DNA from: Crocodylus rhombifer
Taxonomy: Eukaryota; Chordata; Crocodylia; Crocodylidae
Length of the DNA stretch: 64,000 nt
NCBI GenBank assembly: GCA_038503035.1
Contig: JAVSML010001085.1
Coordinates: 372,001 to 436,000, forward strand
Direction of reading: 5' to 3'
Under the pieces are notes generated by a model. The model was not told the DNA's origin, searched no databases, and was given only the letters and a program-made list of their open reading frames with translations. Positions 20,951 through 33,740 of the stretch are shown piece after piece. The stretch's first letter is position 1; every line of letters begins with the position of its first letter. Position numbers and translations under genes: made by a program.

Positions 20951-22797
20951 GTAGGAAAAGACAAAATTTAAAGTCTCTGTATTTGAATTGAGGCACCCTT
21001 TCCTTTTTCAGCTCCCTATGGATGTTGTGAATAGTGGAGGGAGGATTTTTTTTGCATTTTGAGAGAGAACAAAGCACAAGACATTTGTAATGTCAAATCA
21101 CAAATGATTATAAAATAACATTGATAATTAGGTGAAAATATACATTTTCAAACAGTATCCAGCAAATATTATTGCAATAATATTAAAACAACTGTGCTAA
21201 CCATAATACTATACAATTCTTGATGTGGATGGTGGGAATATTCAATTTTAGCTGAGAATAAAAAGTGTCTGTTTTAACAACATAATTTATTTACATCACT
21301 TAATGCTGAACAGACAGATAACATGAGAAGAGTTTGAAAAAGATTTAGTGTATGTTTTTCTATGAGCAATAGGGCATGGGGAAAAAAATCTTCCTACAAA
21401 TTAACGTAAGATGAAATTTCTAACAATGCAGGTTTACTATATTTAACACAGAGGTGCAAGTCTTGCTTGAGAATTATTGGTCATAATACAGTTAATGAAG
21501 CAACTAAATATGGTAGTACAGAGTTGACTGAACAGAGACATGGATTCCATGAGCTTTCAGGTGACTTTGGCAGTCTAACAGTACATGATGTAAGCAAAGT
21601 TCAGGTTTCTGAAATGGGCAGTGCAGGAGAGGCCACAAGAACTGTTCCCACCCTCCCTCTCTTTCACTGCAGTGAAAGACTACCATGGGAGCAACAGCCA
21701 GAGACTTTCGAAATAATCCCCCTCCCTTATAGCACTCTGTCTTTTCCCCTCTGTGCTCAGTGGCATTTCCCCTCCCCTTGTGTTCCTTTCCTTTCCTCTC
21801 CACTTATGCCTCTGGGTACAAGAAACAGCTGTTTATCTGGCCACCTTTTCTCCACTTCAGCTGGAGCTCTGGAGAGGCTGGCTCAGCTAGGGACAGTAGC
21901 GGGGCTTTTTTTTCTGCAACTGCTTCTGGGTTTGCAGGGAATACCCAGGAGGAGCAGGAAGGGGGAGGGGAACCTGCCCACTACCCCGACTGCTGCTGTC
22001 CCTGGCTGAGCCCAGCTTCCTGACCAGCCACACACTGCAGCACCAGCTTGAAAGAGGCAGGAGCCACTCTGGGGCTCTGGTGACAGTGGGGGTTCCCCCT
22101 TCTTATACCCAGCAGCCTGAGAGGAGGGAAGGAGGAATATAGGAGGGAAAGTGAGGACGGAGAGGAAGGCGACAATTCTTATCTAGTGTGGAAACTTTTT
22201 TGCTACATTTTGATGCATTTTTCCATATATCTCTGTGTATATTGGCAAATTTTATCCCTTCAAGAGCTTCCTGGTTCAACATTTCTGTATGCTGAACAGA
22301 AAGAATAATAGAAATGGATAATGAACAGGTGCATGAGCTGGGCAATAAATAATTAATATTTTGCTCTAAAAAAGAGTGGTTATTGCAATACTGCTTTTAT
22401 ACCTGTGACCATATGTGCGGAGCAGAGTGGCTAGATTCCAGGCTGAGCTCTCCATTAAACAAATCAAAAGTACTTATCAAGAAAAGTGTATGCTAGCAGC
22501 AGCCCAAGTGGGCTTGTGTTAAACTTGTGGATCTTTTTGTACTCTTTCTGTGACCCATCTTGGCTCTGGTCTAGCCTAGCTTCTGCTTCATTAAATATCT
22601 GTAGAGACCCATTTTCCTTAATTAGAGTTTACTTGGCTGCATTCACCAACTCTTTAGATTGTGGCATCAGTATTTTCACAGGGCTTAATTATAGTAACTT
22701 TAGATTGAAAGCACTATACACATGCCCTAGCAGACAAACTGAGGTTTGCATATGTCTAAAGACATACAAAAAACTCTGAACAAAAACAAAGTGGTAG

Positions 22798-22799
<2 letters not shown>

Positions 22800-22832
<33 letters not shown>
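22800..22832. repeat. (TG)n microsatellite
   Basis: About 16 uninterrupted TG dinucleotides. Probably length-polymorphic. Confidence 0.95.
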
Positions 22833-22833
<1 letters not shown>

Positions 22834-23290
22834 TTATTTAGACTCACTTATTACAAGAGTGGACTGGACGATAGGCGTGGGTAGTAGTCTGAGATGGTGT
22901 GATCCACATTCAAGCCCCTGCTTTGCCTAATTTGGAGCAGAATTTTTTTCCCTGTTGCAGATCATTTCTGATCAGCCAAAACATAGTCTTGATGTAGGCT
23001 CCTACCTCTCTGGTCAGTACTCTGACTATTTTAGAACTAGTTTCCATTGCCCTTTTCCAAAAACATTATGAATGAAAGTTTATGCAAAACCAGTACAAGC
23101 CTGTTAAATGCTTCAAATTTAGTTAAACAAACACCTTGAGAATGAAGGCTATATTGAGCAATACAGTCTAAAAATGCTTCCTTGGATTTTTATGTTTTTT
23201 CCTGTGAAATCCTGTTAAAATTGCTGAACATTTGTATTTTCAAGTTTGTTTCATGTTGAGACATCATATTAAAAATGCCAGACATTAGAC

Positions 23291-23951
23291 CAGGGTTGGG
23301 AAAAATATGGCCCAGGGGTGGGAAGGACTTTGTCTGGCCCACGGTGGGTCCCTCAGTCCTGCCTGGCCCAGGTGCTCTCTGGCTGGTAATGCATCCTGCT
23401 GCTCTCTGGGCATGCAATGGGGCTGCAGCTGGGCTGCCTTTCTAGGTAGCAGTTCCTTCTTGATGCTGCCACCATGGGCCCCATCCCTGTGGTACTGGTA
23501 GAGACCCATGTGTATAGCCCCAACCCCAACCTGCCCCACACCTACTCCAGACACGGCTCGGTGGAGTGGACCAGCTCCAGACCAGTTGAAACCCACATGC
23601 ACAGCCTCAACTGTGCTCCTGCTCTGGACTCACCCACTCATGCTGAGCAGCTGTGGCAGCAGCCAAGCAGAAGCTGGCTGAGGGGGAAGGGTTGCTTTTC
23701 CCTTATGCTGAGCAACAGCTTCTGCCTGGCCACTGCTGCTGCTCAGCATGGGCAGGTGGTTCGGAGCAGGCGCAGGGTGGGCTGGGTTCAGGGCTGTGAG
23801 TTCTGGTTCCAGCTGGTCTGCTCTGGCTGGGGTGAGTCTGGGTCAGGCTCTGGGCCAGGGTCAGCTGGGACTGTATGCTGTTGCTGGTGCTGGGGAGGAG
23901 TCACAGTGTGCATGGGCTCTGGGCTGTTGTGGATGGGGGGGTACTGATCAG
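23291..23951. mobile_element. hAT-like element, 661 bp, perfect 8-bp target duplication
   Basis: The left end is cagggttgggaaaaatatgg followed by ccca, the form seen in many hAT elements (caggg..gggcaaa..ggccc). The flanks cattagac (23283-23290) and cattagac (23952-23959) are identical 8-bp repeats. The interior is GC-rich (gctgctgctcagcatggg, ctccagaccagttg). Frames inside it show no transposase motif, so I treat it as non-autonomous. The right terminus matches the left only weakly; the target duplication is the stronger evidence. Confidence 0.7.
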
Positions 23952-24511
23952 CATTAGACTCAAATTGCAGCCTAGCAGTTCATGTCAGATAATGGTCCCG
24001 TCTCCTCTGGTCTGTCACTGAAGGGTTACTTCCCTCTGGACAAAGTTTAGAAGCAGTTCAAGCAATGTTGACAAATTAAGTTCCTCTTCCTACCAAGAGT
24101 TCTGTGATTATGGAAAAGCATCTGTAAGTTCATTCAATTCTTAGCATTTTTAAAATTTTTCTTTCTTGAATTTATGCATCTTGGGGAAGCTGTGAATTAT
24201 CTTTTTCTTTTACCCTTTTTCTGTTCTTTCATTTAAAAAACTGGAACTTGGCACAACAGTCAAGGTAATGCAAATAAGGAAAAAGAATCTGAAATGCACA
24301 TGCCTCATGGAATAGAAAAATGTGAGAGGTAATAAGAGGAAAGTGGACTTATGATGGGTAATGGATGACAAAGTAGGCATGGGTTTGTGATACAGCTTAC
24401 TTAAATACTCCAGTAATGCAAGTATAGAGCTATCATTTCATGAAGTAGGAAGACATGTTCAAGTGTCTGGTGCACAGATTAATGGATTTAGTTCTAATCA
24501 CTGCTTTAGAA

Positions 24512-24818
24512 CAGGGGCTTGGCAGTGAGATCCAGCCCATGAAGCCACTAGATCCAGTCCATGGATGTGGGGCTTCAGTGACATTCAGCAGCAGGGGGCT
24601 TTGGCACTCACTTGCCCTCCTGCCATGGGAAGAAGCTCCAGTTGTGGGCCATTTCCCTGTGCCACCACAGGGAAAAGTAGCAGCAGCAGGCACTATGCCT
24701 ATGCCACTGTGGAAGAAAAGCAGCAGCAGCAACTGTGTCATGGTGGCCACCTTCCCACCTACCTCTGACCTGAACTGGATCATTCCAGACTGCAGCCTGA
24801 AAAAGGTGCTGACCACTG
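24512..24818. mobile_element. hAT-like element, 307 bp
   Basis: Left end caggggcttggcagtgagat; right end, read inverted, cagtggtcagcaccttttt. These terminal repeats match as CAGNGG..GGCA/CAGCA, typical of hAT (Charlie-like). Flanks ctttagaa (24504-24511) and ctctacaa (24819-24826) match at 6 of 8, consistent with an old duplication. CAG-rich tracts occur near 24720-24740. Confidence 0.65.
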
Positions 24819-26294
24819 CTCTACAAGGGAAGGGAATACAAAGGAGGCAAGGGAATGTAAAGAAAAAGCCAGGAAAATGATGGACCAGACTGAGGCCTTT
24901 ATCTGCTCAGTACTTTATGCATGTGTTTCCTCCCCTGTATGCTTATCACAATTCTGTTAACCTGACTATACAATTCAAGTCCTATGTTTTTTTATTAATG
25001 CTATATATTTTGGAAATTCTACTGGGAGATTATCTTACTCCTTTCCCCAATTGCTTTACTTCCACTGATAATGCAGTCTTCAAAAACAAGTCCTCATTCC
25101 ATTTTGCTGTGTTGGAGGCCTTGTATGAAGGGAGTGACCATGTCTAAAGCAGCCAGCAAGGTTGGGGATCAATAGGAGGGAGGACATCTGCAAGGACAGT
25201 TGTGTAGACACTCAATTTCTGCGAATGAAGGAAGGAGTAGCCACCTGGAGAGCAGCTATTTAGGAGGACAAAATGGCTTCATGGTACAGAGAAGGTGGAA
25301 AGGAGGTGTTCAACAGGAGCCAAATGAATGCAGCTACTGAACAACTTGAAGGAATTTGCTAATCACCTGTGGATAGCAGGCCTATGGTCTTCCCTAAAGT
25401 AGTGCTGGCCCTGACTGGAGAGTTTATGTTGTGAGAAAAACTAAATATATATAATCTAGCTAAGTGACAGCAAATGAGGAACATATTATAAACCTACAAA
25501 GGGAGTGTAGGTATAATAGGAAATTCAGAATATCATTGTAAGTCTTTGATTTTAGCAAACTAAGGAACCTGTACAATGGGTGTTTATTCTGAGACATTTA
25601 TGTTAACATTTGGACTGTTGTTATGTGAGAATCTATACTAAATGGCCCCCTATATAAATACAGAGAAAGTGCTAACAGAAAATAAGTATTTTGTCCTCTT
25701 TAGGACATGTTGGTGTACCAGATTTATCCTCCCTACAACTAGATAGACTATCCACCTAAACCTTGTTTTAACTAGGCTATCTAGCTATAGAGAAGTATTA
25801 AAGAGACAAGGTGAACTATCTTTATCTTAAGCTAATTTTCTTTGTGTTAGAGCCTAACATTTATATTTAAAAAATAGTTTCAATGGTGGTGTGTTCTATA
25901 GTCCAGTATCAGAGAAGACACTTAATTAGGATGCTGCCACTAACTAGTTGGCTATATGCGTGCATATTTTTAATGGGAAAATTTTTAAAATGCTTTTGAT
26001 TCTCAAATATAGTATTCAAGTGACATTTGTTTAAACCTAATGATTCAGGAGAGAGTATGTTCGTGGACTTCTCCAGTACTTTGAAAATATCGTAACCAGG
26101 ACATTAATTACGGTTGCTTTCATTTTAGTTTGCATGCATTAATTTGCAGCAAACTGCAGGTGGCAGTCAAACACCTTTTCACCATGGGTGCTGAAGAAAC
26201 TTATTTTCCAGCACAGTATTTTTCTTCTGGCTGAAAGTAGTAATTGAATATCTTGGACCATGTTGTTCAATTGTGGTCCTGATGATCTTTAGAG

Positions 26295-26518
26295 CAGTGG
26301 TTCTCAACCTTGCTTGACTCGAGACACATCATAGAAAATGACAGCTTTTAATCATTCATTAATTTTTTTACTATGAAAAATAATAGAACAGTGCTTCTGG
26401 TGCAAAAAACAACAGGTGCTTTTTGGATTCCTATTTGATATGTCTGGGTTTGTCTTGTGAACCATGTATCGGTGTTTTGCCTAGAAGGATCTTGTGATGT
26501 CCTGGTTGAGAATCAGTG
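26295..26518. mobile_element. hAT-like element, 224 bp
   Basis: Left end cagtggttctcaaccttgct; right end, read inverted, cactgattctcaaccagga. Flanks ctttagag (26287-26294) and cttcagag (26519-26526) match at 7 of 8. The termini match those of the element at 3171-3486, but the interiors differ. Confidence 0.75.
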
Positions 26519-28324
26519 CTTCAGAGCTTCTGTCATAATGATGGAGCTTTGATAAGTCTTCACAAATTGATGTTTCTGCATCTAACAGATCAGATTTTAG
26601 GTAGTTAATTCATCTCCTCTGAAAGACATCCAAACTAAGATCTATCACTTCTTTCAAGCACCTACGCTGAAGTTTATCTACAATATTACAAAGCCTCCAA
26701 AACACATTTTTTTCCAGAATTATTAATTGCCAAAATAGAAAGGGTTTTTTTTTCATGTAATAGTCATAAAAAAGTACAGCAGCAATTAAGAGTAATTGCC
26801 AGATATTGGCATGGTTCAGGAGAAAATCTGTAGTTTTCAACAATTTACGATGCAAGCAATTTTGAGAACCCCTCTGCTATCAAAATAGTAATTCTAATCA
26901 ATATTCCCCATTCAAAATAGATAAAGAAGTCTTTAAGAGGGAAGTTTCTTTGTTTGAGGAACCCTCAGGCTGCAGCAGCACCACCTACCTAGCTGTACTG
27001 TCATAATAAATATAATCACTCTTAAATCTTTGGGCCAAATATGTCTGCTGTATCCCCATAGCATATTAGGAAAAGTTAGATCTACTATAGTAAATATGAC
27101 TTGCAATAATGTTCTTCAGATGTGCCATTCATTGAAATTTCTTATAAGTTTTATTCTTTTTAAAAAGAACCATAACAATTTCATCTGTAACTATAATCTT
27201 TCTTAAAGATAATACCAAAAAATAACACATGGAGAAGCTGAAGATTACTACAAATGAACATTTGGTAGAATTGTTTATTCTTGGATCTGGATCACAAACA
27301 GAAATTCTAGTAACAGTGCAGGAGAGGCCTGGTGTGAATACTGGCTGGTTATTGTATGTATGCAGGAGAAAGTGTTTGGGATGTATGGGAGAAAAAGTAT
27401 AGCAGTGGAACATGCAGAGGTGAGCAGGGAGCAAAGAGCTAATGGAGCAGCTAAGGGTGTCTGGACTGGAGCATGGAAGGGAAAAACTGCCACGCTGAAG
27501 CCAAAGTTCAGTCCAGAAGATGCAAATTTTTTTCCTGCAGAGTTTGCAAGTTCTTTTATTTTTCTTGTGCAACTCTGGAATTTTATATGAGCTCAAACAG
27601 TCTTTAACCTTAGAAAAACAAAACAAAACAAAAACACACACACTTCCCCAGCAGCCTAAATAAATTCTCAGTTCACCTTCACGTATCCTCTACCTCAAAC
27701 AAATTAACATTGACCTGGAATTACAAACAGTTATAAACAGCAGGGGGTAGGGAAGTAGTTAAAAGGATATTGAAAATGCAAAACATTTAGATTTGAAAAT
27801 TAAACGTTAATATTGTACTTTAAAAAAAGCTTTGTAAAGTTATCCAAAGAACTCTACTGTTTGTACTGTTCTATAACACTGCTCATAAAATACTTGAAAC
27901 CCCAGAGACAGCCCTGAGCTCAAAAGGTACAAATCTAAATTGCACCTGTAATTCAGACAATTGAGAAGTATCATCCAAAACCTGTCCTGTATTTCATAAC
28001 CTATTTGTCTGCTTCTGAAGAATTTAGGTTGAGGTGTAACCATCCTTTTGTTATCACCAGAACTTACTGGTGCCTGCTTTATACAGCTACCTGGAGAAAA
28101 CAAGATTTTAAATTACTTTTCTGAGAATTGTTTGAAATATTTCCCCAAATATAGCCTTTCTACTAAGTGCAACTAAAGGTATATTTCCTGGTCCCACTTC
28201 CCTTCAGTCCTCCAAGTCTATGAAAACTAAATGCACAGAATTAAACACTCACCCTCTTTCCAGATAATTTAATAGTAGTCCATCCAACTCCTAACTCCTT
28301 TTAAAAGTAGTTAGGGATGTATTT

Positions 28325-28485
28325 GGTAGCTGTGTTGGTCTGAGACCAAAAGAAGTGCAAAAATATAGAACTCTTGGTTCAGAGATGATACCTTTTATTA
28401 GACCAACTGAAAAATTGCAAAAAAACCCACATTTTTCTGTAAGCTTTTGGGGTCACACACCCTTCATCAGATTCAGGCAAGGTAA
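28325..28485. mobile_element. interspersed repeat (gtagctgtgttggtctg type)
   Basis: Starts ggtagctgtgttggtctgag, continues with a ccttttattagaccaactg core and ends with cacacacccttcatcag. I recognise this phrase order as that of a common dispersed repeat in reptile genomes, but I am not certain of its class. Only one copy is seen here. Confidence 0.5.
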
Positions 28486-29064
28486 AGTTCAAGGTGGTAA
28501 AAAGTCCCCATATGTACGAAATAAACTCCATCGGTAATTATTCATTTACTACACCATATCATACATAGACTAAAACCAAATCCATGCTTGGATCAGAGAG
28601 TAGCCTTAATTCAGGTATCGCTCTGCAGGTCTATTTCTTCTCAGAAGAGCTCTTTCCTTGGTCCCACCTTTAGACACCATCATCTAACCTGTTAGTTATT
28701 CTTTATTCAGTTTTTGGGTAGGTGAGGTCTTACTGTAAGTCCTCTCTAATATATTCATGTTATTTGCATAGTTTTAGACTACAAGTGTTTTCCATATCCT
28801 GTCACAGCAAAATTGCAGGTCGTCTTTGTCTCTCACAAAGAAGCTCTAGTGGGAACAGGAAAAGGAAGGACTTTGACTCTGAAACAGAAACCTGCCTGGT
28901 TGGAAATGAGCACTTTGCCACAGGTTCATAGAATTTTCTTACTCTTAGCTTCTCTGAGACATCATTGCCTCCCAGAATCAAACCTTGTGTACAAGTGTTA
29001 GTATTCCACATACCTCAGTGTCAGAAAAGCTGGCTATGCCAATCCAACAGGGACAGTTTACTTC

Positions 29065-29890
29065 TCATGAGAGAAGATTCATTGGTTGAAAGGGACTTCA
29101 AGGATCCTTCTTTATTCTGAAATTATCTGAGAGAGGTGCCTATGCAGCCTCTTCCTGGAAGTCTCTATTGAAGAAGATTTGACAGTTTCATGAGGAGGTT
29201 GCCCTACTGTTCTTACCACTACGGAAAACAGTCTTTTAAAATGTAATCTAAATATGCTTTGCTGTAAAATTATTGGCTTGTATCCTACCCTCTGTGGCAA
29301 GGGAGAACAATGTTTCTCTATTTTATTTGTGGCAGCCTTTTAAGTGTTTGAAAACTCTCATGCATCTCCCTCTTCTTTTCCATTCCCCCTCTCCTTTATT
29401 CCCAACAAATTGTTCCAAGTCCTTTCAACCTATCCTGATATAATTTACAGTTCAATTCCTTTTTTTATCGTTGTTGCTTGTTCCGGATCCCCTGTGATTT
29501 CTGTATGCCCTTCCTAAAATATAGTGTCTAAACCTGGACAAAGTATTCCACCTGCAGCCAAGTAGCATAATAATAGCATTATATCTTCCTAAGACTTTCA
29601 TACTTTATTTCTCTAAATGAAATATCAAATTGCATTTCTTTTGTAGCAGCATCATATTATGGATGCGTATGAATACACTCAGTTCATGTTCTAGTATAAT
29701 CATCACGTCTTTCTGGGCCATCCCATTGCCTCATCCCTGCATAGGTTTCTGTTCCCAATGTATAGTGCTTACATATGCCATTGTTGTATTTAATGTTATT
29801 GTACTGTAGCTCAGTGCTCCAGTTTGTCAAGACCTGTTTGAATTTTAATTCCAACTTCTGATATGTCAGTCACTGTCTGTAAGGAAACCT
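29065..29890 (-). mobile_element. ancient CR1 LINE remnant, - strand
   Basis: Read on the minus strand, this follows CR1 ORF2 3' sequence with heavy decay. Landmarks on the + strand are gtatcctaccctctgtggca, then agtgtctaaacctggacaaa (the 'mode of action' thumb region), tgcatttcttttgtagcagc and agtttgtcaagacctgtttg. The order of landmarks matches the younger minus-strand copies at 19.5, 53.7 and 57.6 kb. No frame survives. Divergence far exceeds that of the 53-59 kb copy, indicating an old insertion. Confidence 0.6.
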
Positions 29891-30756
29891 GAAATCTGAT
29901 TTCCAGGTTTCTCTCTGAAGTCTTGTGATACCTTGTCAGTGAAGCCCGCTACCTTGTGTCAACTAAGGAAGCCATATGAAGCAAAGAGTACTCCACAACT
30001 GCATCCAGACCTGGCTTCATTACATCCCTCAGTGTTGAAAACTGGATGGTTACTTAATGATGAAGAGATACTGTAAATATTCTCATACAAATTAGGAAGG
30101 ATTATATAAGAATTATATATCCAGTAAAGTGGAAAAGGTTCCCTCTTCAGTGGAGAAGCTTTATTTTTTCAGCACAAATGGTTATTCCTCATAACTTGGT
30201 CTGTGTCATAAAAAAGATAAGGACATTCTATTAATTTAATCAGGGTACACCTAAGAGCTGGATCTTCCTACACAGGATATTAAGAAGCCTTTAAGTGTTT
30301 AAGTACATACATTTCATGGCTTTCACTAGATTCTCCCTTTGAATGCATAGCATCACTTTCCTTAGAAAATGTCTCCATAAAGCCAGCCTTCTTAAGTACT
30401 GTTTATTTTTCAGCCCCTATGAATGGGTAGCACAGGCATTCATGCCTGGTGGTTTGTATGCTGCTTTTCACAAACAACTGGTTTAGAAGCTTATTAAGTC
30501 TCATTCCTTAGCCTTCAAGCATCAACAGCATTTCAGAAATGTTCCCATTTGGAGCTATGTAATGCAGCTATGTCAAGATCAGTTTATATATTTACAAAAC
30601 ACGATTTCCTTATGGAGATGTCTATACTAAATGCTTTGCATAGCAAGCCAGTTGAACAATCACTGCTCGGCTAGACTGCGCATGACCTCCTATAAGGTCA
30701 GGTTACTGCATGCATGTAGAGTAGACTATAAATAGATGAGCACTCTAGAGGAAGAA

Positions 30757-31465
30757 ACTGTTACTTACCTTGCGGTGTCTGTAGTTCTCTGAAATACATT
30801 GACTCTATATATTCCATGACCCATCCTCTATCCTCACTACAACAGAGGCTGATAACACCTGGACTCTATGCTGGCAAAAGAACTAAGGGCATGTTGGCCC
30901 TGGTGCACTCCTTGTGTCCCCAGGTAATAATAATCTGATTTTGAGCATATTGGACATCTGCATATGAAAGGTACGGCCAGACAAGCGTGCATGTGCGGTA
31001 TATTGTGCCGCAGACCCATCTGTGGTGCCTCACATACTGGCATTCCCCACACTGCTAATTTGCAGTGCCAGGGGTTTTTTTGATACTGGGAGATCCTGGT
31101 GTCAAAAAAAACCCGTCCTAGAAAAAGCGGAGCAGAGGACATGGCGACAACGTGCACCACCTGAAACTAGAGTCTGGCCAGCCAAAGCCATGCTCCAACT
31201 GCCGGCCAGGCTTCCTGCTGATGGTTTGTCACACTGGAGCCCTAGAAGGCCCCCAGGGGCCCAGATAAGGCTGGTGCTGGCCCCAAGCTCCTCTACCTCA
31301 TCTGGGGCAACCTTCCATGTGCTAGAGTGGGCATGCATGAGTGTTCCCTGAAGATACATACATAGTTGTGCTGTTGCTATTTGTCCTTGGAGCAACTCTG
31401 ATGCACGCTCATCTGGATGTGCCTCAAGAATAGAAAACACAGATAATTCACCTTGAAGAAGCCTT
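30757..31465. repeat. interspersed repeat interrupted by a hairpin element (family M2)
   Basis: The outer parts (about 30757-30960 and 31360-31465) look like the ends of one older repeat: tgttacttaccttgcggtgt at the left, cagataattcaccttgaaga at the right. Between them lies a segment starting ggccagacaagcgtgcatgt that contains an imperfect hairpin around ggggtttttttgatactggg / ctggtgtcaaaaaaaaccc (31073-31114). The inner segment shares phrases with 19363-19460 and 20511-20598. Boundaries are approximate. Confidence 0.45.
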
Positions 31466-31994
31466 TATTACTATAGGGTAAGATGCTGTCTTTCTAGTCA
31501 CTCCCTGAGTGTCATTTGAGGAAACCTGGGTTGATTATCCAAGAAAATAACTTTTCTAGGGCCATGTTTGTCTTTTCACCACTAGAGGGAACTTATTTTC
31601 TTCTGGAACTTGTAGCCATGTGGCCTAGAAAGCATACAGATTTGCAAATATAAATTAACAATTATTATAAACTTGAAGCAATTTGGGGCAAAGGACATCT
31701 AAGGGTAATGTGATAAGATTGTTATAGTATACTCTCCTGCTACAGAGTGCTCTCCACTTCTAGTGCAGATGGGAAGTTTGTTGTGGAGGCAGCTGTGCTA
31801 CTTCTGCTCCAGCTTCTGAGAGAAAGGGGAATCCATGCAGAGGGGTTCCAGTATGTACTTATAGCTAGTTGAGCCAACTGGCCCACAATGCAAACAGCAG
31901 TTTCAGATACTGTATTATCTATATGTTATGTAATAATATATTGCTTACACATATATCCAGCACATTATTTATCTTCTACCCTATTCTTCCTGAT

Positions 31995-33740
31995 GGCCTA
32001 CATGAGAATGATAGAGAAATTCAAGGTCTCATTGACAGAAAAAGGAGAACCTTCAAGGTATGGCATAATGACATCAGTTCCAAATGGAAGCAAGACATAT
32101 ATTGCAACATTAAATGTAGCGGGGAAAATTTCAAGAATAAAAGAACAATGGTAAGAGGAAAAAGACAAAAGAGACTCAAAACTTTGCCGACAAGCATGAC
32201 AGTTTCTTCAGAGCAACCAAAGCTAACTATGAGCCAAGCACACAAGGAGCCATCCTTCTGAAGTCTAAGGATGGAACAACATTATTTAAAGATGGCTCCA
32301 CCATCAATGCACAGTGGAAGGAGCACTTTCAAGAGCTCCTGATCTGAGGCTTCAGTGTAGAAGACAGTACCACCAAGTCTATTTCACAACACCCCATGAA
32401 GAACTACCTTGCAGATCCACTAACTTATCAGAAGGTCTTGAAAGCCATTAAGCAGACAAAGAACAACAAAGCATGTTGTCCTGGTGGAACAGCAGCTGAA
32501 ATTTTTAAGCAAGGTGGGGAGAGAAAAGCTCTGTCACCATCTACATGTCATTATTATGAAAATCTGGAAACATGAACAGATTCTCAGTGACTTAAGAGAT
32601 GCTAGAATAATTACCATATTCAAAAAAGGAACTAGATCAGATTCTAGTAATTACCATGATATTGCACTCCTGTTCATAACTTGCCCACATTCTCCTCAGT
32701 AGACTTGCTTTCCTTGCTAAAGAAAGTTTACCTGAGTTCAAATGTGATTTCAGACCACCCAGAGGTACAAAGAATATCTTTGTTGATAGACAGCTGCAGG
32801 AGGCATGCTGTAAGGAACACCAATGTTTTTACTGGGCATGATTGAGGCTTTTGGTTGAATCAACAGGGAGGACCTTTGGAAGATCCTGATGAGATTTGGA
32901 TGATGCCAAAATTTGTTCCCATCACCAGATTTCTTCACAATTACATATCAGCACCTGTCCTAAGCAATAGCCATTATCATGCCCTGGAAACAGATGCCTT
33001 TGCTATTAGGACTAGAGTCAAACAAGGATTTGTGATTGCACCAACACACTCTTCCATCTCATTGCTGGCAGACTTCAATCTGGAGTTAGTATTCAGTATT
33101 GCATGGATGGGAATCTCATTATCATCAACTGATTATATTCCATTGGACACCAACATGGCAGAGACACCTGAAAACTTTGAAACAGCTTTGGAACCTTATC
33201 ATCAGTGGTAACTTTGGAAAATCCTCCATATCAATTGGAATGACAGAAAAATTTAATGCCAGTGTTCTGGCTCAAGCAAACAGCATCAGCATTGAAGCCA
33301 AGTTTAAATGGTATGAGCTCCATTGCACAGGACACATCATAAGGATGCCTGACAACCAGCTCCTAAAACAGGTCCTATGTTCCTATCTCACAGATGGCCA
33401 GTACTCTAGAGGTTGGCAAAATAAAAAAAATCAAGTACACCTTGAAGGCCTATCTGAAGAATTGTGGTATTAACCTCAATGTCTGGGAGACTAGAGCACT
33501 GAACTGTCCACCAAGGGCACCATCATGTACACGTGTATTGATCACTTCAATCAAACTCACCTCGCTATGGAGGTGTATAGACAAGAGAGGCAAAGGAAAG
33601 AGCTGTGACCCAGGATCCCAAAATTATTTGCCACATCTGCAATCAAACATGCAGCTCTTGGATTGGCATCCTTAGTCACCTGTGGATTCACTAATGACTT
33701 TCCTATTTACTGGAAGACAGTCATCCTTGTATTGAGGGAC
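31995..33740 (+). pseudogene. decayed non-CR1 LINE ORF2 (endonuclease/RT type)
   Basis: Broken coding on the + strand runs in the order expected for an RTE/L2-like LINE polyprotein. HENDREIQGLIDRKRR occurs near 32005, a KAIKQTKNNKACCPGG stretch near 32440 and DARIITIFKKGTRSDSSNYH near 32600. LPEFKCDFRPPRGT follows near 32730 and RVKQGFVIAPT near 33013 (an RT box). KFKWYELHCTGHIIRMPDNQ is near 33300. A C-terminal finger CHIC-x12-HLWIH lies at 33629-33691, with C-x2-C-x12-H-x3-H spacing. Numerous stops, frameshifts and the loss of the catalytic F-A-D-D region show that it is dead. The order of boxes differs in wording from CR1, so it is a separate clade; RTE versus L2 cannot be settled here. 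Confidence 0.65.

Noticed and set aside
21467..22009. 180-codon frame on the + strand
   Set aside because: No recognisable domain, biased composition, no flanking splice logic with the ADGRV1 frame, and overlapping frames on the other strand. Likely chance openness in a GC-richer patch.
22800..22832. Tandem repeats considered as a CRISPR-like array
   Set aside because: Only dinucleotide microsatellites and dispersed transposon ends are present; there are no spaced identical repeats or cas-like genes, and the DNA is vertebrate.
27129..27641. 170-codon frame on the - strand
   Set aside because: Low-complexity hydrophobic and cysteine-rich translation without family resemblance; AT-rich intronic DNA.
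31995..33740. Decayed frames considered as a host gene
   Set aside because: The order of RT-type boxes, many stops and the C-terminal finger match a LINE remnant better than a spliced host gene.
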